DNA of 64,000 nucleotides from Dyadobacter sp. 3J3 (GCF_009801115.1 NZ_VTOL01000003.1:310001-374000); one strand, 5' to 3'; numbered from the stretch's first letter, positions 35,280 through 44,990 are shown. Notes: generated from the sequence alone by a model not told the origin. Translations and numbers: made by a program.

Positions 35280-35702
35280 TCACCTGTTAAAAAGCCCTAA
35301 ATCTCTGACTACATATCCAAAAATAAAAGTTCCGAAAATAGAAAGGATCCAGAATATCCAGAAAAATATTTTTATTTTTTGCGTTACAACAAAATGATAA
35401 TTTTCTGTTAGACCTGTTTCTTTGGATACTTTGTAAACTTTAAAAAGCAGGTAATAAACGACTGAACACAAAGTCACTGCTAAGGTCAAACTCACTATGT
35501 ATTTATTAGAATTTCCTAAGCCTGATCGTCTATTTGCTATTTCTTCTAAAACTATCACCAGTATATAGAATATCCCCCCAATCCCCATACTTACCTGAAG
35601 AAGAGCAGTATACCACGCAGGGCTTTTTACTGTGCCATCCATATTGTATTTATGGTGCATTGTAAAGAAAGTGTAATAATAGATATAAAGAAATTTTAAC
35701 AT
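35280..35702 (-). CDS. Small membrane protein, candidate immunity protein B
   Basis: A 140-aa protein with about four predicted membrane helices (YTALLQVSMGIGGIFYILVI, then YIVSLTLAVTLCSVVYYLLF, then IFFWIFWILSIFGTFIFGYV). No family is recognised. It starts only 5 bp after the stop codon of the GG-leader protein gene, so the two are surely co-transcribed. Small multi-span membrane proteins next to bacteriocin genes are often self-immunity factors. The same logic applies here, but nothing in the sequence proves it. Confidence 0.72.
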   Translation of the reverse strand: MLKFLYIYYYTFFTMHHKYNMDGTVKSPAWYTALLQVSMGIGGIFYILVIVLEEIANRRSGLGNSNKYIVSLTLAVTLCSVVYYLLFKVYKVSKETGLTENYHFVVTQKIKIFFWIFWILSIFGTFIFGYVVRDLGLFNR

Positions 35703-35707
35703 TTGGA

Positions 35708-36457
35708 TTAATGTTCCTGGATAAATTCATACATTTCCCAGGCAAAAAGAACTGTACCGCCTATGACTACTACCCCGCCATTTAATCCCGGTATAAAAAG
35801 GGCGGCTCCGAGAGTTGCTTGGCCCAAATCTTCCAAACTTCTTTCTTGAATAGCGTCATTTAGATTACTTAGTACGCTTACAAGCCCAAATGATCTACTT
35901 GCTAGCTCAAAACCTTTTGCCTCTAACTTTAAAACTGCTGCTGCTGTGGCTGCATGATCAGAAGCCATACCAAATGACTGAAGAACCAGACCCACAACAT
36001 CATTAGCAGTATATTGATTTGGTTTAATTGTAACAGCCGCTAAGGTTCCGCCATCGTATGTATACACGCATTCATTTCCCTGTACGGTCCAACGCGAGCC
36101 ACCTATGTAGCCACCATTTGAAGAAGTTGGATTACTCGTACTCCCTCCACTATTTCCTGAGCTTCCACCACCATTTCCACCAACGTAGCCACCGCTGTAA
36201 TTAGTCCCATACTGAACGTTATAATATCCATTACTGGTATTACCAGCATTATAGCTATTACCGGATCTTATCGTTACCTCATTCAAATTATCGCAGGCTG
36301 TCCAAGGGTCATTAGGATTATCCCGATAGTAGGAAACTCCGTTAGAAGCATTCCAATATTCCCTAACCCCTCCCAAAATAGCTCCGCGTTGTTGTTCATC
36401 TAATAGTTCCAATTCCTGCTCCAGCAGATCCAAAGCTAATACTGCTTTTGTGCGCAT
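35708..36457 (-). CDS. Double-glycine leader protein, large exported bacteriocin-like substrate
   Basis: 249 aa. Residues 1-30 look like a C39-type leader: amphipathic and acidic, with LLEQELELLDEQQRGAILGG ending in Gly-Gly at 29-30. The predicted mature product is 219 aa. It has a Gly/Ser/Asn/Tyr-rich low-complexity stretch at about 65-125, two cysteines (in WTACDN and NECVYTY), a predicted helical part at about 150-205, and a hydrophobic glycine-rich hairpin-like C-terminus (LGAALFIPGLNGGVVVIGGT). This is far larger than most double-glycine peptides. It is divergent from the C39 ABC exporter, heads an operon with two membrane proteins, and has a strong promoter match. It may be a bacteriocin or other secreted effector; the target is unknown. 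Confidence 0.75.
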   Translation of the reverse strand: MRTKAVLALDLLEQELELLDEQQRGAILGGVREYWNASNGVSYYRDNPNDPWTACDNLNEVTIRSGNSYNAGNTSNGYYNVQYGTNYSGGYVGGNGGGSSGNSGGSTSNPTSSNGGYIGGSRWTVQGNECVYTYDGGTLAAVTIKPNQYTANDVVGLVLQSFGMASDHAATAAAVLKLEAKGFELASRSFGLVSVLSNLNDAIQERSLEDLGQATLGAALFIPGLNGGVVVIGGTVLFAWEMYEFIQEH

Positions 36458-36495
36458 AATTCATATTGATTTAGTGTGACTAAATAATTTTTTTT

Positions 36496-36526
36496 CAAAT
36501 ATATCATCTTAGTTTTACGAAACAAA
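36496..36526 (-). promoter_or_regulatory. Promoter of the double-glycine substrate operon
   Basis: The minus strand reads TTTG (36526-36523), a 19-nt spacer, then TATATTTG (36503-36496). This fits the Bacteroidota housekeeping promoter well and implies a leader of about 30 nt before the ATG at 36457. Confidence 0.65.
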
Positions 36527-36600
36527 ATAATTATATATTTAATCAAATTATTCATATTTTAATCGAATTTTGCATATTTTATTCAAATTATTCATAAACA
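36521..36600. repeat. Four contiguous 20-bp direct repeats in the divergent promoter region
   Basis: On the plus strand the units begin at 36521, 36541, 36561 and 36581 and follow the pattern AATCAAATTATTCATATTTT. The units at 36541 and 36581 share TCAAATTATTCATA exactly. The unit at 36521 is the most diverged and contains the -33 TTTG of the substrate promoter. A period of 20 bp is about two DNA turns, which suits a protein binding side by side. The array ends 9 bp before the exporter start codon. Confidence 0.7.
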
Positions 36601-36609
36601 CACATTACG

Positions 36610-38907
36610 ATGTTTAATAAGTTCCCCTGTGACAGGCAAATGGATATGATGGATTGCGGTCCGGCCTGTCTTAAAATGATAGCTAAATACCATGGTAAAT
36701 ATTACTCCCTACAATATTTAAGAGACCTCTGCGGTAATACCCGAGAAGGAGTTTCATTACTTGGGATCGGCCATGCAGCAGAAAAAATAGGCCTTCGCAG
36801 CCTTTCTGCAAAATGTACATTGGAAGATATTTTGTACAAGATACCACTGCCTGCTATTATCCACTGGAATAATAACCACTTCGTAGTAGTATATAATGCA
36901 AAAGCAGCGGACAATTGGAAAAACAAGAATATTTCTTCCGGGGAAATTACTAAAGCAACTATTTACGTTTCCGATCCTGCAAAAGGGCTGTTAACTTATT
37001 CTTCCGAAGAATTTACAAAATATTGGGTACAGGTAAACAATATTGACAATAAGGGAACCATTCTGATCTTACAGCCCCAGGCAGATTTTAAGCAGCGTCA
37101 TGCGAATGAGAAATCTGAGCGCACAAAAACGCTTCAAAATTTCCTGGGCTATTTTACTCCGTACAAAAAAAGTTTCCTCAACCTTTTTATCGTCATGCTG
37201 CTGGTAACATTGATGCAGGCAGCACTTCCCTTTATTTCCAAGGCCGTTATTGACGTTGGCATTCAAACGCATGATCTGGATTTTATTAATATCGTATTGT
37301 TTGCGAATGTTGCACTCATTGTTTGTATTACCCTGAGTAATGCAGTCAGGGACTGGATATTGCAGCACCTCACTTCACGCGTGAATATTGCCCTGATATC
37401 CGATTACCTCATCAAGCTCATGAAACTGCCTGTTACTTTCTTTGAGAACAAGATGATGGGTGATATTTTACAGCGGGCCAATGACCATGAACGGATCAGA
37501 AGTTTCATCATGAACAACTCACTAAACCTGATTTTTTCAGGACTGACGTTTCTCATTTTCGGGGTCATCCTTTTGATTTACAATACAATCATCTTTTATA
37601 TTTTTTTAACCGGCAGCATACTGTATGTATTCTGGATACTTGGTTTCTTACAAATACGTAAAAAACTGGACTGGGAATATTTTGAATTGACCGCAAAAAA
37701 TCAAAGCTACTGGGTTGAAACCGTAGAAAGCATAACGGATATAAAGATCAATAACTATGAGAAACAGAAACGCTGGAAATGGGAAAATATACAAGCAAGG
37801 TTGTATCAGGTAAATATGCGTGTACTGACCATTAACAACGCTCAAAATCTTGGAGGGCAGTTTATTGACAACCTGAAAAATTTATTTATAACATTTTATT
37901 GTGCAAAAGCCGTGATCAACGGTGAGATAACTTTTGGTGTCATGATCTCGACCCAATTCATTATTGGTATGCTCAATGGCCCTGTGGTACAATTCATCCA
38001 ATTTATTATATCCTTTCAATTCGCTCAAATCAGTTTTTTGAGACTTAATGAAATACATCAGTTGCCTGATGAGGATGAGGATACCGGACAAAATAATATT
38101 CAATTACCGGAGAAAAAAGATTTGGTAATCAAGAACGTCGCCTTTCAGTATACGCCGGTTTCGCCACTCATTCTTCGGGGTTTACATCTAACTTTACCAG
38201 AAGGAAAAGTTACCGCGATTGTAGGTGACAGTGGAAGCGGGAAATCAACCCTGCTTAAATTACTGCTGCGATTATACAAACCTTCTTATGGTGAAATTAC
38301 AATTGGCGGGCTAAACATTAACAATATCAGCTTACACCAGTGGCGCGAAAAATGCGGTGCCGTAATGCAGGATGGAAAAATTTTCAATGACACCATTCTA
38401 AATAATATTGTCCTGGATGATGAAAAAATGGACTATCAACGTTTGCGCAAAGCAGTTGAAACGGCAAACATCGCTGTCGAGATAGAATCCTTAGCCTTGG
38501 GATATCAAACGAAAATGGGTGAACAGGGACGCGGACTTAGCGGTGGACAGAAGCAAAGGATACTTATTGCAAGAGCACTCTACAAAGACCCCGACTACTT
38601 ATTCTTTGATGAAGCGACCAACGCACTTGATACGATTAATGAACAAAAAATCGTGAAAGCACTGGATGAAGTATTTAAAAACAAAACCGTAATTGTAGTA
38701 GCCCATCGCCTGAGCACGATCCGGAAAGCGGATCAAATTGTGGTGATGCAAGGGGGCATGATTGTAGAAATGGGCAACCACGACTTTTTACTTGAAAGGA
38801 AGGGACATTATTACAAATTGGTACAAACGCAAACCGAACTTCAAAGTAGCACTACGCCAATTTTAAACAAAGAAGAAAGTGAAATTATTACAAATGTTCA
38901 ATTATGA
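36610..38907 (+). CDS. Peptidase-containing ABC transporter (C39-ABC, PCAT type)
   Basis: 765 aa. The N-terminal C39 peptidase spans residues 1-150, with Cys16 in MDCGPACLKM, His near 90 in NNNHFVVVY and Asp near 122 in VSDPAKG. All catalytic residues are intact. An ABC membrane domain with about six helices lies at 175-470, and a nucleotide-binding domain at 510-745 has Walker A GDSGSGKST near 538, signature LSGGQKQR near 643 and Walker B LFFDEA near 664. It cleaves double-glycine leaders and exports the product, with an HlyD adaptor encoded 24 bp downstream. The likely substrate gene is divergent, 152 bp away. Confidence 0.96.
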   Translation: MFNKFPCDRQMDMMDCGPACLKMIAKYHGKYYSLQYLRDLCGNTREGVSLLGIGHAAEKIGLRSLSAKCTLEDILYKIPLPAIIHWNNNHFVVVYNAKAADNWKNKNISSGEITKATIYVSDPAKGLLTYSSEEFTKYWVQVNNIDNKGTILILQPQADFKQRHANEKSERTKTLQNFLGYFTPYKKSFLNLFIVMLLVTLMQAALPFISKAVIDVGIQTHDLDFINIVLFANVALIVCITLSNAVRDWILQHLTSRVNIALISDYLIKLMKLPVTFFENKMMGDILQRANDHERIRSFIMNNSLNLIFSGLTFLIFGVILLIYNTIIFYIFLTGSILYVFWILGFLQIRKKLDWEYFELTAKNQSYWVETVESITDIKINNYEKQKRWKWENIQARLYQVNMRVLTINNAQNLGGQFIDNLKNLFITFYCAKAVINGEITFGVMISTQFIIGMLNGPVVQFIQFIISFQFAQISFLRLNEIHQLPDEDEDTGQNNIQLPEKKDLVIKNVAFQYTPVSPLILRGLHLTLPEGKVTAIVGDSGSGKSTLLKLLLRLYKPSYGEITIGGLNINNISLHQWREKCGAVMQDGKIFNDTILNNIVLDDEKMDYQRLRKAVETANIAVEIESLALGYQTKMGEQGRGLSGGQKQRILIARALYKDPDYLFFDEATNALDTINEQKIVKALDEVFKNKTVIVVAHRLSTIRKADQIVVMQGGMIVEMGNHDFLLERKGHYYKLVQTQTELQSSTTPILNKEESEIITNVQL

Positions 38908-38931
38908 GGGTGATATTTTAACCAAAAACGT

Positions 38932-40245
38932 ATGGAAGAAATTACAGAAAAGAGATATCCCCGAACAGAAGAAATTCAGGATATCATAGAGCGTATGCCA
39001 ACAAAATTCGGATCGCGAATTACCTTATTGATACTATTCATTATAACACTTATATTATTTTTTGGTTGGAAGGTTCGTTATCCGGATATCGTTTCTGGCC
39101 AGGTAACAATCAATGCCAATCAAGCTCCGTTAAAATTGGTTGCCATGGGTTCCGGTAAATTACAGTTAAAAAATATTAAATCGCAAGATGCTGTCCGTGA
39201 AAATCAGGTTATTGCCTATGTAGAAAATTCGGCTGATGTCGATCATGTAAGTCTGATTTCAAAAGTTGTTTCTAAAATCAAATTTCCCATAGAGAACGCT
39301 CCGGATCTATATGGATCATTGCCTGGGGAAATGTCCCTGGGTGAGCTTAGTGGTACTTATTTCAGCTTCTTTAATGCAGTAAAGCAACTTTCAGATTATC
39401 AAAGTAACCGAAGTTTCGACCAACAAACCGAAGCGTTTCAAAAATTAATGCTCCAGCAGCAACGTGTGTTGATGGTATCCTATGAAAGATCAAAAATTGG
39501 CTCAGAAAATCAAAGGCTGTATAAACGCTTTTTTGACCGTGATTCTATTTTACTTCGTAACAAGGCTATAAGCAAAGCAGATTTTGATCTTACAAAAATA
39601 AAATCTGTCAGTGCAAGAGATCAATATCAATCAACACTGCGTGATATTGCCAGTGCCCGTGAGCAGGTAGGTCAAACGGAAAGCAAAATCCAGGAAACTG
39701 CTATTCTAAAAAATGAAAAGGAAAGGCAATTAAATTTAGAGATGCTAACGACTTATAATGATCTTGTTGATAAAATAAAGGCATGGAAACAGAAATATGT
39801 TTTTATTGCTCCATTCAACGGGAAGGTCCAATTCCTGAAATTTTGGAATAATAATCAATTTATTCAAAACGGAGAACCAGTTTTTACTATTGTTCCTAAA
39901 CAAGAAGCACTTTTCGGTCAGGTTCTTTTACCGGCAGTTGGATCCGGAAAAGTAAAGATAGGACAGGAAGTTATTGTTAAACTTGAAGATTACCCTTATT
40001 TGGAATATGGTTCCATAACAGGAAAAGTTAATTCTATATCCCTCACTTCAAATGCTATAAAAACATCCGAAGGAGATGTAGAAACTTATCTTGTTACAAT
40101 TAGTTTTCCCGAGGAACTAAAAACAAATTACGGAACCAAACTGCAACCTAAATTTGAGATGAAAGGATCAGCAGAAATAATTACCAACGACCGAAGACTG
40201 CTTCAACGATTCTTTGACAATCTTAAATATGTTATAAAAAAGTAA
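38932..40245 (+). CDS. HlyD family secretion adaptor
   Basis: A 437-aa periplasmic adaptor. A short cytoplasmic N-terminus is followed by one membrane helix at about residues 27-46 (ITLLILFIITLILFFGWKV). A biotinyl-lipoyl-like half (SGQVTINANQAPLKLVAMGS) comes next, then long coiled-coil helices at about 140-290. The second lipoyl half (FIAPFNGKVQFLKFWNNNQF) and a beta-barrel domain end the protein. It links the C39 ABC transporter to an outer-membrane channel. No TolC-like gene is in the window, so a TolC encoded elsewhere is expected. It lies 24 bp after the transporter gene in the same operon. Confidence 0.93.
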   Translation: MEEITEKRYPRTEEIQDIIERMPTKFGSRITLLILFIITLILFFGWKVRYPDIVSGQVTINANQAPLKLVAMGSGKLQLKNIKSQDAVRENQVIAYVENSADVDHVSLISKVVSKIKFPIENAPDLYGSLPGEMSLGELSGTYFSFFNAVKQLSDYQSNRSFDQQTEAFQKLMLQQQRVLMVSYERSKIGSENQRLYKRFFDRDSILLRNKAISKADFDLTKIKSVSARDQYQSTLRDIASAREQVGQTESKIQETAILKNEKERQLNLEMLTTYNDLVDKIKAWKQKYVFIAPFNGKVQFLKFWNNNQFIQNGEPVFTIVPKQEALFGQVLLPAVGSGKVKIGQEVIVKLEDYPYLEYGSITGKVNSISLTSNAIKTSEGDVETYLVTISFPEELKTNYGTKLQPKFEMKGSAEIITNDRRLLQRFFDNLKYVIKK

Positions 40246-40374
40246 CGCATTCTTTCTTATCTAATATTTGTCGCCAATGTTCTGGTAAAAAACATGTCGA
40301 TCATTATACAAAGTATACCAATAATGAGGAGTTGCTCTGAATAGCTATGGCTAAAGCCGGACATGTTTCAGCAT

Positions 40375-40407
40375 ACATTAACCCAAGTTGAAACCTTGGG
40401 TTAATGT
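40375..40407. repeat. Perfect hairpin between convergent genes
   Basis: A 13-bp perfect stem (ACATTAACCCAAG and its complement) with a 7-nt loop lies between the convergent hlyD-like and nadB genes. No T-run follows. It may be a terminator or a dispersed palindromic element. A GC-richer segment (GGCTAAAGCCGG near 40350) lies just before it. Confidence 0.65.
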
Positions 40408-40478
40408 AATTCGAGAACAATTTCAAATTTGCACGAGAAAAATTCAAGTTTGTTTATTCAGTCAAAGAATCTCCCAAA

Positions 40479-42059
40479 TCACCCCTTCACATGATCCGCA
40501 TTAAAATGCAAACCGATATTTTCTCTCCTTGCCATCGCCATTTTTATAATTAAATAGGAAACGGAAATCATATTTCTCAATTCACAAATTGCAACGGAAA
40601 CTTTCGACTGACGGTACAATTCTTCATGTTCCTGATGCAATAATTCCAGACGATCATAGGCACGTTTCATACGGCGATCGGTACGAACAATACCCACGTA
40701 GTTTGACATGATACTATTCAATTCTCTTGTCATTTCCGTAACCAAAACATTTTCCTCCGGATGTGTGGTGCCTGAATCATCCCACTCAGGAATGTTGTCT
40801 GGAACAACGGCTTTATCAAAACCTTCCAGCGTACTTTCATAAGCGCGGTGACCAAAAACCACTGCTTCCAGCAATGAATTTGAAGCCAGACGGTTCGCTC
40901 CGTGCAAACCCGTACAAGCGCACTCTCCTACTGCATACAGGAAGTTAATGTTTGTTTTACCCCATTCCGTAACACGAATACCGCCACACATATAGTGCTG
41001 GGCCGGAACAACCGGGATCATTTCTGTTCGAAGATCAATACCAGCATCTAAACAATACTGTGTGATGTTGGGGAAATGTTCAAGGAATTTTTCATAATCA
41101 CAATGCCGTACGTCCAGGTATACGTGATCAACCCCGTTTTTCTTCATTTCCGAGTCTATCGCGCGCGCTACTATATCGCGTGGTGCGAGTGAAAGACGAT
41201 CATCATACAATTCCATGAAAGTACTTCCATCCGCACGTTTCAGAATTCCTCCAAAACCACGAACGGCTTCCGAAATAAGGAATGAAGGTTTTTTGCCAGG
41301 AAGATAAAAACTGGTTGGATGAAACTGGATGAACTCCATATTATCACAAATCCCTTTGGAGCGATATGCCATTGCAATACCATCGCCGGTCGCAATGGTC
41401 GGGTTGGTTGTACTTTGATAAATATTACCAATTCCCCCGGTAGCCAACATCGTAGTTTTGGCCAAAAACTTTTCAACCTGTCCTGAACGACGGTTCAAAA
41501 CATAGGCACCAAAACATTTGATATCTTCACGGTAACGGTAAACCGTTTCCCCCAAATGATGCTGCGTGATTAATTCAACCGCGTAATAATGGGTGAAAAT
41601 TTCAATATTTTTATGCCGTTTGACTTCTTCTAAAAGTGCGCGTTCAATTTCCGCACCGGTAATGTCTTTGAAATGCAAAATCCGATGGTCAGAATGTCCG
41701 CCTTCCTTGGCAAGATCATAATTCCCTTCCGGCTCTTTATCAAAACGGGTACCGTAATCAATCAATTCCTGAATACGTTCCGGTGCTTCTTTTACAACAA
41801 TTTCAACAATATCCGGCTTATTAATTCCATCCCCTGCATCCATGGTATCATGGATATGCTTTTCAAACGAATCCGATTTGTCCCAAACCACGGCTATGCC
41901 GCCCTGGGCATATTTTGTATTCGTTTCATCCGCTTGTACCTTGGTAATAACGGCAATGGAAACATGCTCCTGGGTATTTTCAAAGTGTCGTGCCAGTTTT
42001 GCAGCATAACTAAGTCCGGCAATACCGGAACCAATGATCAGGAAATCGAACTGGGGCAT
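40479..42059 (-). CDS. nadB: L-aspartate oxidase
   Basis: 526 aa from the ATG at 42059; an upstream ATG at 42098 adds 13 residues before the FAD motif and is less likely. This FAD enzyme oxidises L-aspartate to iminoaspartate, the first step of de novo NAD synthesis. The dinucleotide motif is IIGSGIAGLSYA at residues 7-18. Family motifs are TKYAQGGIAVVW, GGHSDHRILHFKDITG, RDIVARAID and GLHGANRLASNSLLE. The C-terminal helical domain (MSNYVGIVRTDRRMKRAYDR) is intact. It lies 108 bp after nadA on the same strand; the two enzymes act in succession. Confidence 0.97.
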   Translation of the reverse strand: MPQFDFLIIGSGIAGLSYAAKLARHFENTQEHVSIAVITKVQADETNTKYAQGGIAVVWDKSDSFEKHIHDTMDAGDGINKPDIVEIVVKEAPERIQELIDYGTRFDKEPEGNYDLAKEGGHSDHRILHFKDITGAEIERALLEEVKRHKNIEIFTHYYAVELITQHHLGETVYRYREDIKCFGAYVLNRRSGQVEKFLAKTTMLATGGIGNIYQSTTNPTIATGDGIAMAYRSKGICDNMEFIQFHPTSFYLPGKKPSFLISEAVRGFGGILKRADGSTFMELYDDRLSLAPRDIVARAIDSEMKKNGVDHVYLDVRHCDYEKFLEHFPNITQYCLDAGIDLRTEMIPVVPAQHYMCGGIRVTEWGKTNINFLYAVGECACTGLHGANRLASNSLLEAVVFGHRAYESTLEGFDKAVVPDNIPEWDDSGTTHPEENVLVTEMTRELNSIMSNYVGIVRTDRRMKRAYDRLELLHQEHEELYRQSKVSVAICELRNMISVSYLIIKMAMARRENIGLHFNADHVKG

Positions 42060-42167
42060 AGAATAATGATAAACGTTTTTCAATAATTTGATTGACAAGA
42101 AATGAGATTTCTGATAAAGACTATGCCAAACCTGAAAATCTCTTCACTATCAACTATAAGTCCGAAA

Positions 42168-43163
42168 TTAAATCCCTTTACTCAATTCCAGCATTCTGTT
42201 GACTGATTCAAATGCTTTCAGACGAATATCTTCGGGAACAAAAATCTCTGGCTGTTCGTAATAAAGTGCATTATAAACTTTCTCCAGCGTATTCATTTTC
42301 ATGTAAGGGCACTCTGAACAAGCACAAGTATTATTATCAGACCCTGGCGCAGGAATCAATTTTTTATTTGGAACAGCCTGTTTCATTTTGTGCAGAATAC
42401 CAGCCTCGGTCGCAACAATAAATTTGTCATGAGGTGATTCCTGAACAAATTTTAAAAGTCCGGTGGTGGAACTTACAAAATCCGACTGCAAGAGAATATC
42501 TTCCTTACATTCAGGATGCGCAATTAACAAAGCATCCGGATTTTCTTTACGAAGTTCTGCCAGTTTTTCACGGGAAATATCAATATGAACGATACAGGCG
42601 CCGTCCCACAAAACCATTTCCCGGCCTGTCTTCTGTGCCACATATCTTCCCAGATTTGCATCCGGTGCAAAGATAATTTTCTGGTCTTTTGGTAAACTGT
42701 TTACGATTTGTAAAGCATTGGAAGACGTACAAACAATATCCGTCAAAGCTTTAATTTCAGCAGAACAGTTAATATAACTGATCACGATATGGTCAGGATA
42801 TTTCGCTTTAAATTCAGCAAATTTATCGGCAGGCGCAGAATCTGCAAGAGAACATCCAGCATTCAAATCAGGAATAACTACCTTTTTATTCGGGCTTAAA
42901 ACTTTCGCCGTTTCGCCCATAAAATGAACGCCACAGAAAATGATCATATCCGCTTCCGTAGCAGCAGCCTGCTGTGATAATCCTAAACTATCTCCTATAT
43001 AATCCGCCAGATCCTGAATTTCTGCACTTACATAATAGTGTGCTAAAATGACTGCATTTTTCTCCTTTTTTAATCGGGTAATTTCAGCAATCAAATCAAT
43101 ATCTTCTGCTATCGTTTCGGTAACATATCCGTAACGCGCTACTTGTTCTTCAATGGTTGTCAT
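42168..43163 (-). CDS. nadA: Quinolinate synthase
   Basis: A 331-aa [4Fe-4S] enzyme that condenses iminoaspartate with dihydroxyacetone phosphate to quinolinate. Motifs are [20 protein letters not shown] near residue 38, [16 protein letters not shown] with a cluster Cys, WDGACIVH and the terminal [10 protein letters not shown]. It is upstream of nadB in the same operon. nadC, the third gene of the pathway, is not in the window. Confidence 0.97.
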   Translation of the reverse strand: MTTIEEQVARYGYVTETIAEDIDLIAEITRLKKEKNAVILAHYYVSAEIQDLADYIGDSLGLSQQAAATEADMIIFCGVHFMGETAKVLSPNKKVVIPDLNAGCSLADSAPADKFAEFKAKYPDHIVISYINCSAEIKALTDIVCTSSNALQIVNSLPKDQKIIFAPDANLGRYVAQKTGREMVLWDGACIVHIDISREKLAELRKENPDALLIAHPECKEDILLQSDFVSSTTGLLKFVQESPHDKFIVATEAGILHKMKQAVPNKKLIPAPGSDNNTCACSECPYMKMNTLEKVYNALYYEQPEIFVPEDIRLKAFESVNRMLELSKGI

Positions 43164-43568
43164 TATGGTGAATAATTGGCTTTTTGTTGATTGTTAAAAA
43201 TCCAGACCGAATTACGAGAATATACTTTTTAAAACCAAAGAATCCACAGGACCCGTTTTTTGCTTCTAAATCTTTGAAACCCGTTTTTGTATGTTCAAAA
43301 CAGAAACACGTTTTTCTCACATCTGGTTTATGGCAACACAAAAAAAGAAACAGCATTATCATTGATAATGCTGGATTTGCATTTATGGGGACAAAAATAT
43401 CGGAAAATCGAAAGCAGAAATGTTTGCTCACTGATCAATTCTGAATTGCAATAAAACGAAGAAACCGTCCAGTGAATAAACACAAGACGGTTTCAATATA
43501 TTTATAAGCCAGTTAACTCAAATCCTAACCAACAAAACTAAACGCTAATCGCTAACAGCCAAAAGCTA
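43164..43568. other. Intergenic region upstream of nadA
   Basis: This 405-bp stretch lies between the nadA start and the phosphate transporter stop. Open frames on both strands have biased, low-complexity composition and no recognisable start context, so I do not call genes. It should hold the nadAB promoter. No hairpin of note was seen. Confidence 0.45.
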
Positions 43569-44990
43569 TTAAAGTATCCAGCGGAAGAAAGCATATAAAC
43601 TTCCCGATAAAATCATGGTTACGGGTAAGGTCAGAATCCAGGCAATTACAATGTTACGGATAGTACCAGCCTGCAAATTTTTAACGCCTTTACTTGCCAC
43701 CATAGCCCCCGCAATACCTGAAGATAGTACGTGTGTAGTACTAACTGGTAATCCAAGATAAGAAGAAACACCGATTGTACTGGCCGCAACCAATTCTGCC
43801 GAAGCACCTTGGGCATAGGTTAAATGCTGCTTACCGATCTTTTCACCAATGGTAATTACAATTCTCTTCCAACCAACCATGGTACCTAAGCCCAGGGAAA
43901 GTGAAATCATCAAAATAACCCAGTCAGGTGCGTAGTCAGTAAATCTTCTAATTCCTTTTTCTCCACCCGCCTGTCCTTTCAAAAAGGCTGTATCTGAGGA
44001 ATTAAGATTTGCATCGCCGTTTTCAAGAATTGTTTTTGTGTTACGGCTAATCAAAAGCAATGATTTCCGTGCATTCATACGCACTTCTTTCGGCAATTTA
44101 TTATCAACCAAAGGCTTATTCAGCTGAATAGTAAGTAGTGCAATCTCTTTTTTAATTGTATGCCAATGTTCCCGATCTGATGCGGATAACCCAACTGTGT
44201 CTATTCTGCTAATTGTCTGATCTATTCTGACAAGTTCGGTTTTCATTTCACTTGGATTGATACTATTATCAAGAGCAAAGTGAGCCGGAACGATTCCTAT
44301 GAGGATCAACATAACGAGTCCAACACCTTTCTGACCATCGTTCGATCCGTGGAAAAAGCTAACCAATGTACAAGTTGTAATCAAAATAGCACGTATCCAG
44401 ATGGGAGGCGCTGTATTTTTCTGAGGCTCACTAAATACTACATCACGAAGTGGTTTGGATAATGCACGACGGAGAATAAACATGATTATGATCGCCAACG
44501 CAAAACCAAAAATCGGGGAAGTTAATAAGGATGTGAAAAGCTCCTGTGCTTTTGCCCAGTTTACACCTGCTCCGTGTGTATTTTCAGGCATAAAAGTAAA
44601 CGCCAGACCAACACCAAGGATAGAACCGATCAATGTATGGGAACTGGAACTTGGCAGACCAAACCACCATGTACCTAAATTCCAGATGATTGCGCTGAAA
44701 AGCAGCGAAAACACCATGGCGACACTGTGATAAACATTTTGATCAATTAATAATTCGACGGGAAGAAGATTTACAATTCCCATCGCAACGGCTATTCCAC
44801 CAAAAAAAACACCTAAAAAGTTACAGAAACCAGACCACATTACAGCGATATTTGGTTTCAGAGAGTTTGTGTAAATCACGGTTGCTACGGCATTGGCCGT
44901 ATCATGGAAACCGTTTACAAATTCAAAGGCACATGCCGCTAAGAGACTGAAAGCGAGAAGGAGGAAAATGTCGGTTTCAAGACCAAACAT
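43569..44990 (-). CDS. Inorganic phosphate transporter, PiT family
   Basis: A 473-aa inner-membrane symporter importing phosphate with a cation. The two PiT repeats are visible: FVNGFHDTANAVATVIYTNS near residue 25 and ASAELVAASTIGVSSYLGLP near residue 400. GLPSSSSHTLIGS and GLPVSTTHVLSSG are the paired signature loops. A soluble helical insertion of about 100 residues sits in the middle (about 240-345), as is common in Bacteroidota members. No phoU-like DUF47 gene is adjacent, although these are often paired. Confidence 0.95.
   Translation of the reverse strand: MFGLETDIFLLLAFSLLAACAFEFVNGFHDTANAVATVIYTNSLKPNIAVMWSGFCNFLGVFFGGIAVAMGIVNLLPVELLIDQNVYHSVAMVFSLLFSAIIWNLGTWWFGLPSSSSHTLIGSILGVGLAFTFMPENTHGAGVNWAKAQELFTSLLTSPIFGFALAIIIMFILRRALSKPLRDVVFSEPQKNTAPPIWIRAILITTCTLVSFFHGSNDGQKGVGLVMLILIGIVPAHFALDNSINPSEMKTELVRIDQTISRIDTVGLSASDREHWHTIKKEIALLTIQLNKPLVDNKLPKEVRMNARKSLLLISRNTKTILENGDANLNSSDTAFLKGQAGGEKGIRRFTDYAPDWVILMISLSLGLGTMVGWKRIVITIGEKIGKQHLTYAQGASAELVAASTIGVSSYLGLPVSTTHVLSSGIAGAMVASKGVKNLQAGTIRNIVIAWILTLPVTMILSGSLYAFFRWIL

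Noticed and set aside
43184..43444. Open frames on both strands between nadA and the phosphate transporter
   Set aside because: Overlapping frames of low-complexity composition with no family resemblance; more likely promoter DNA.
43569..44990. Central soluble insertion in the PiT transporter as a novel fusion
   Set aside because: Such a helical insertion between the two PiT repeats is common in Bacteroidota members.
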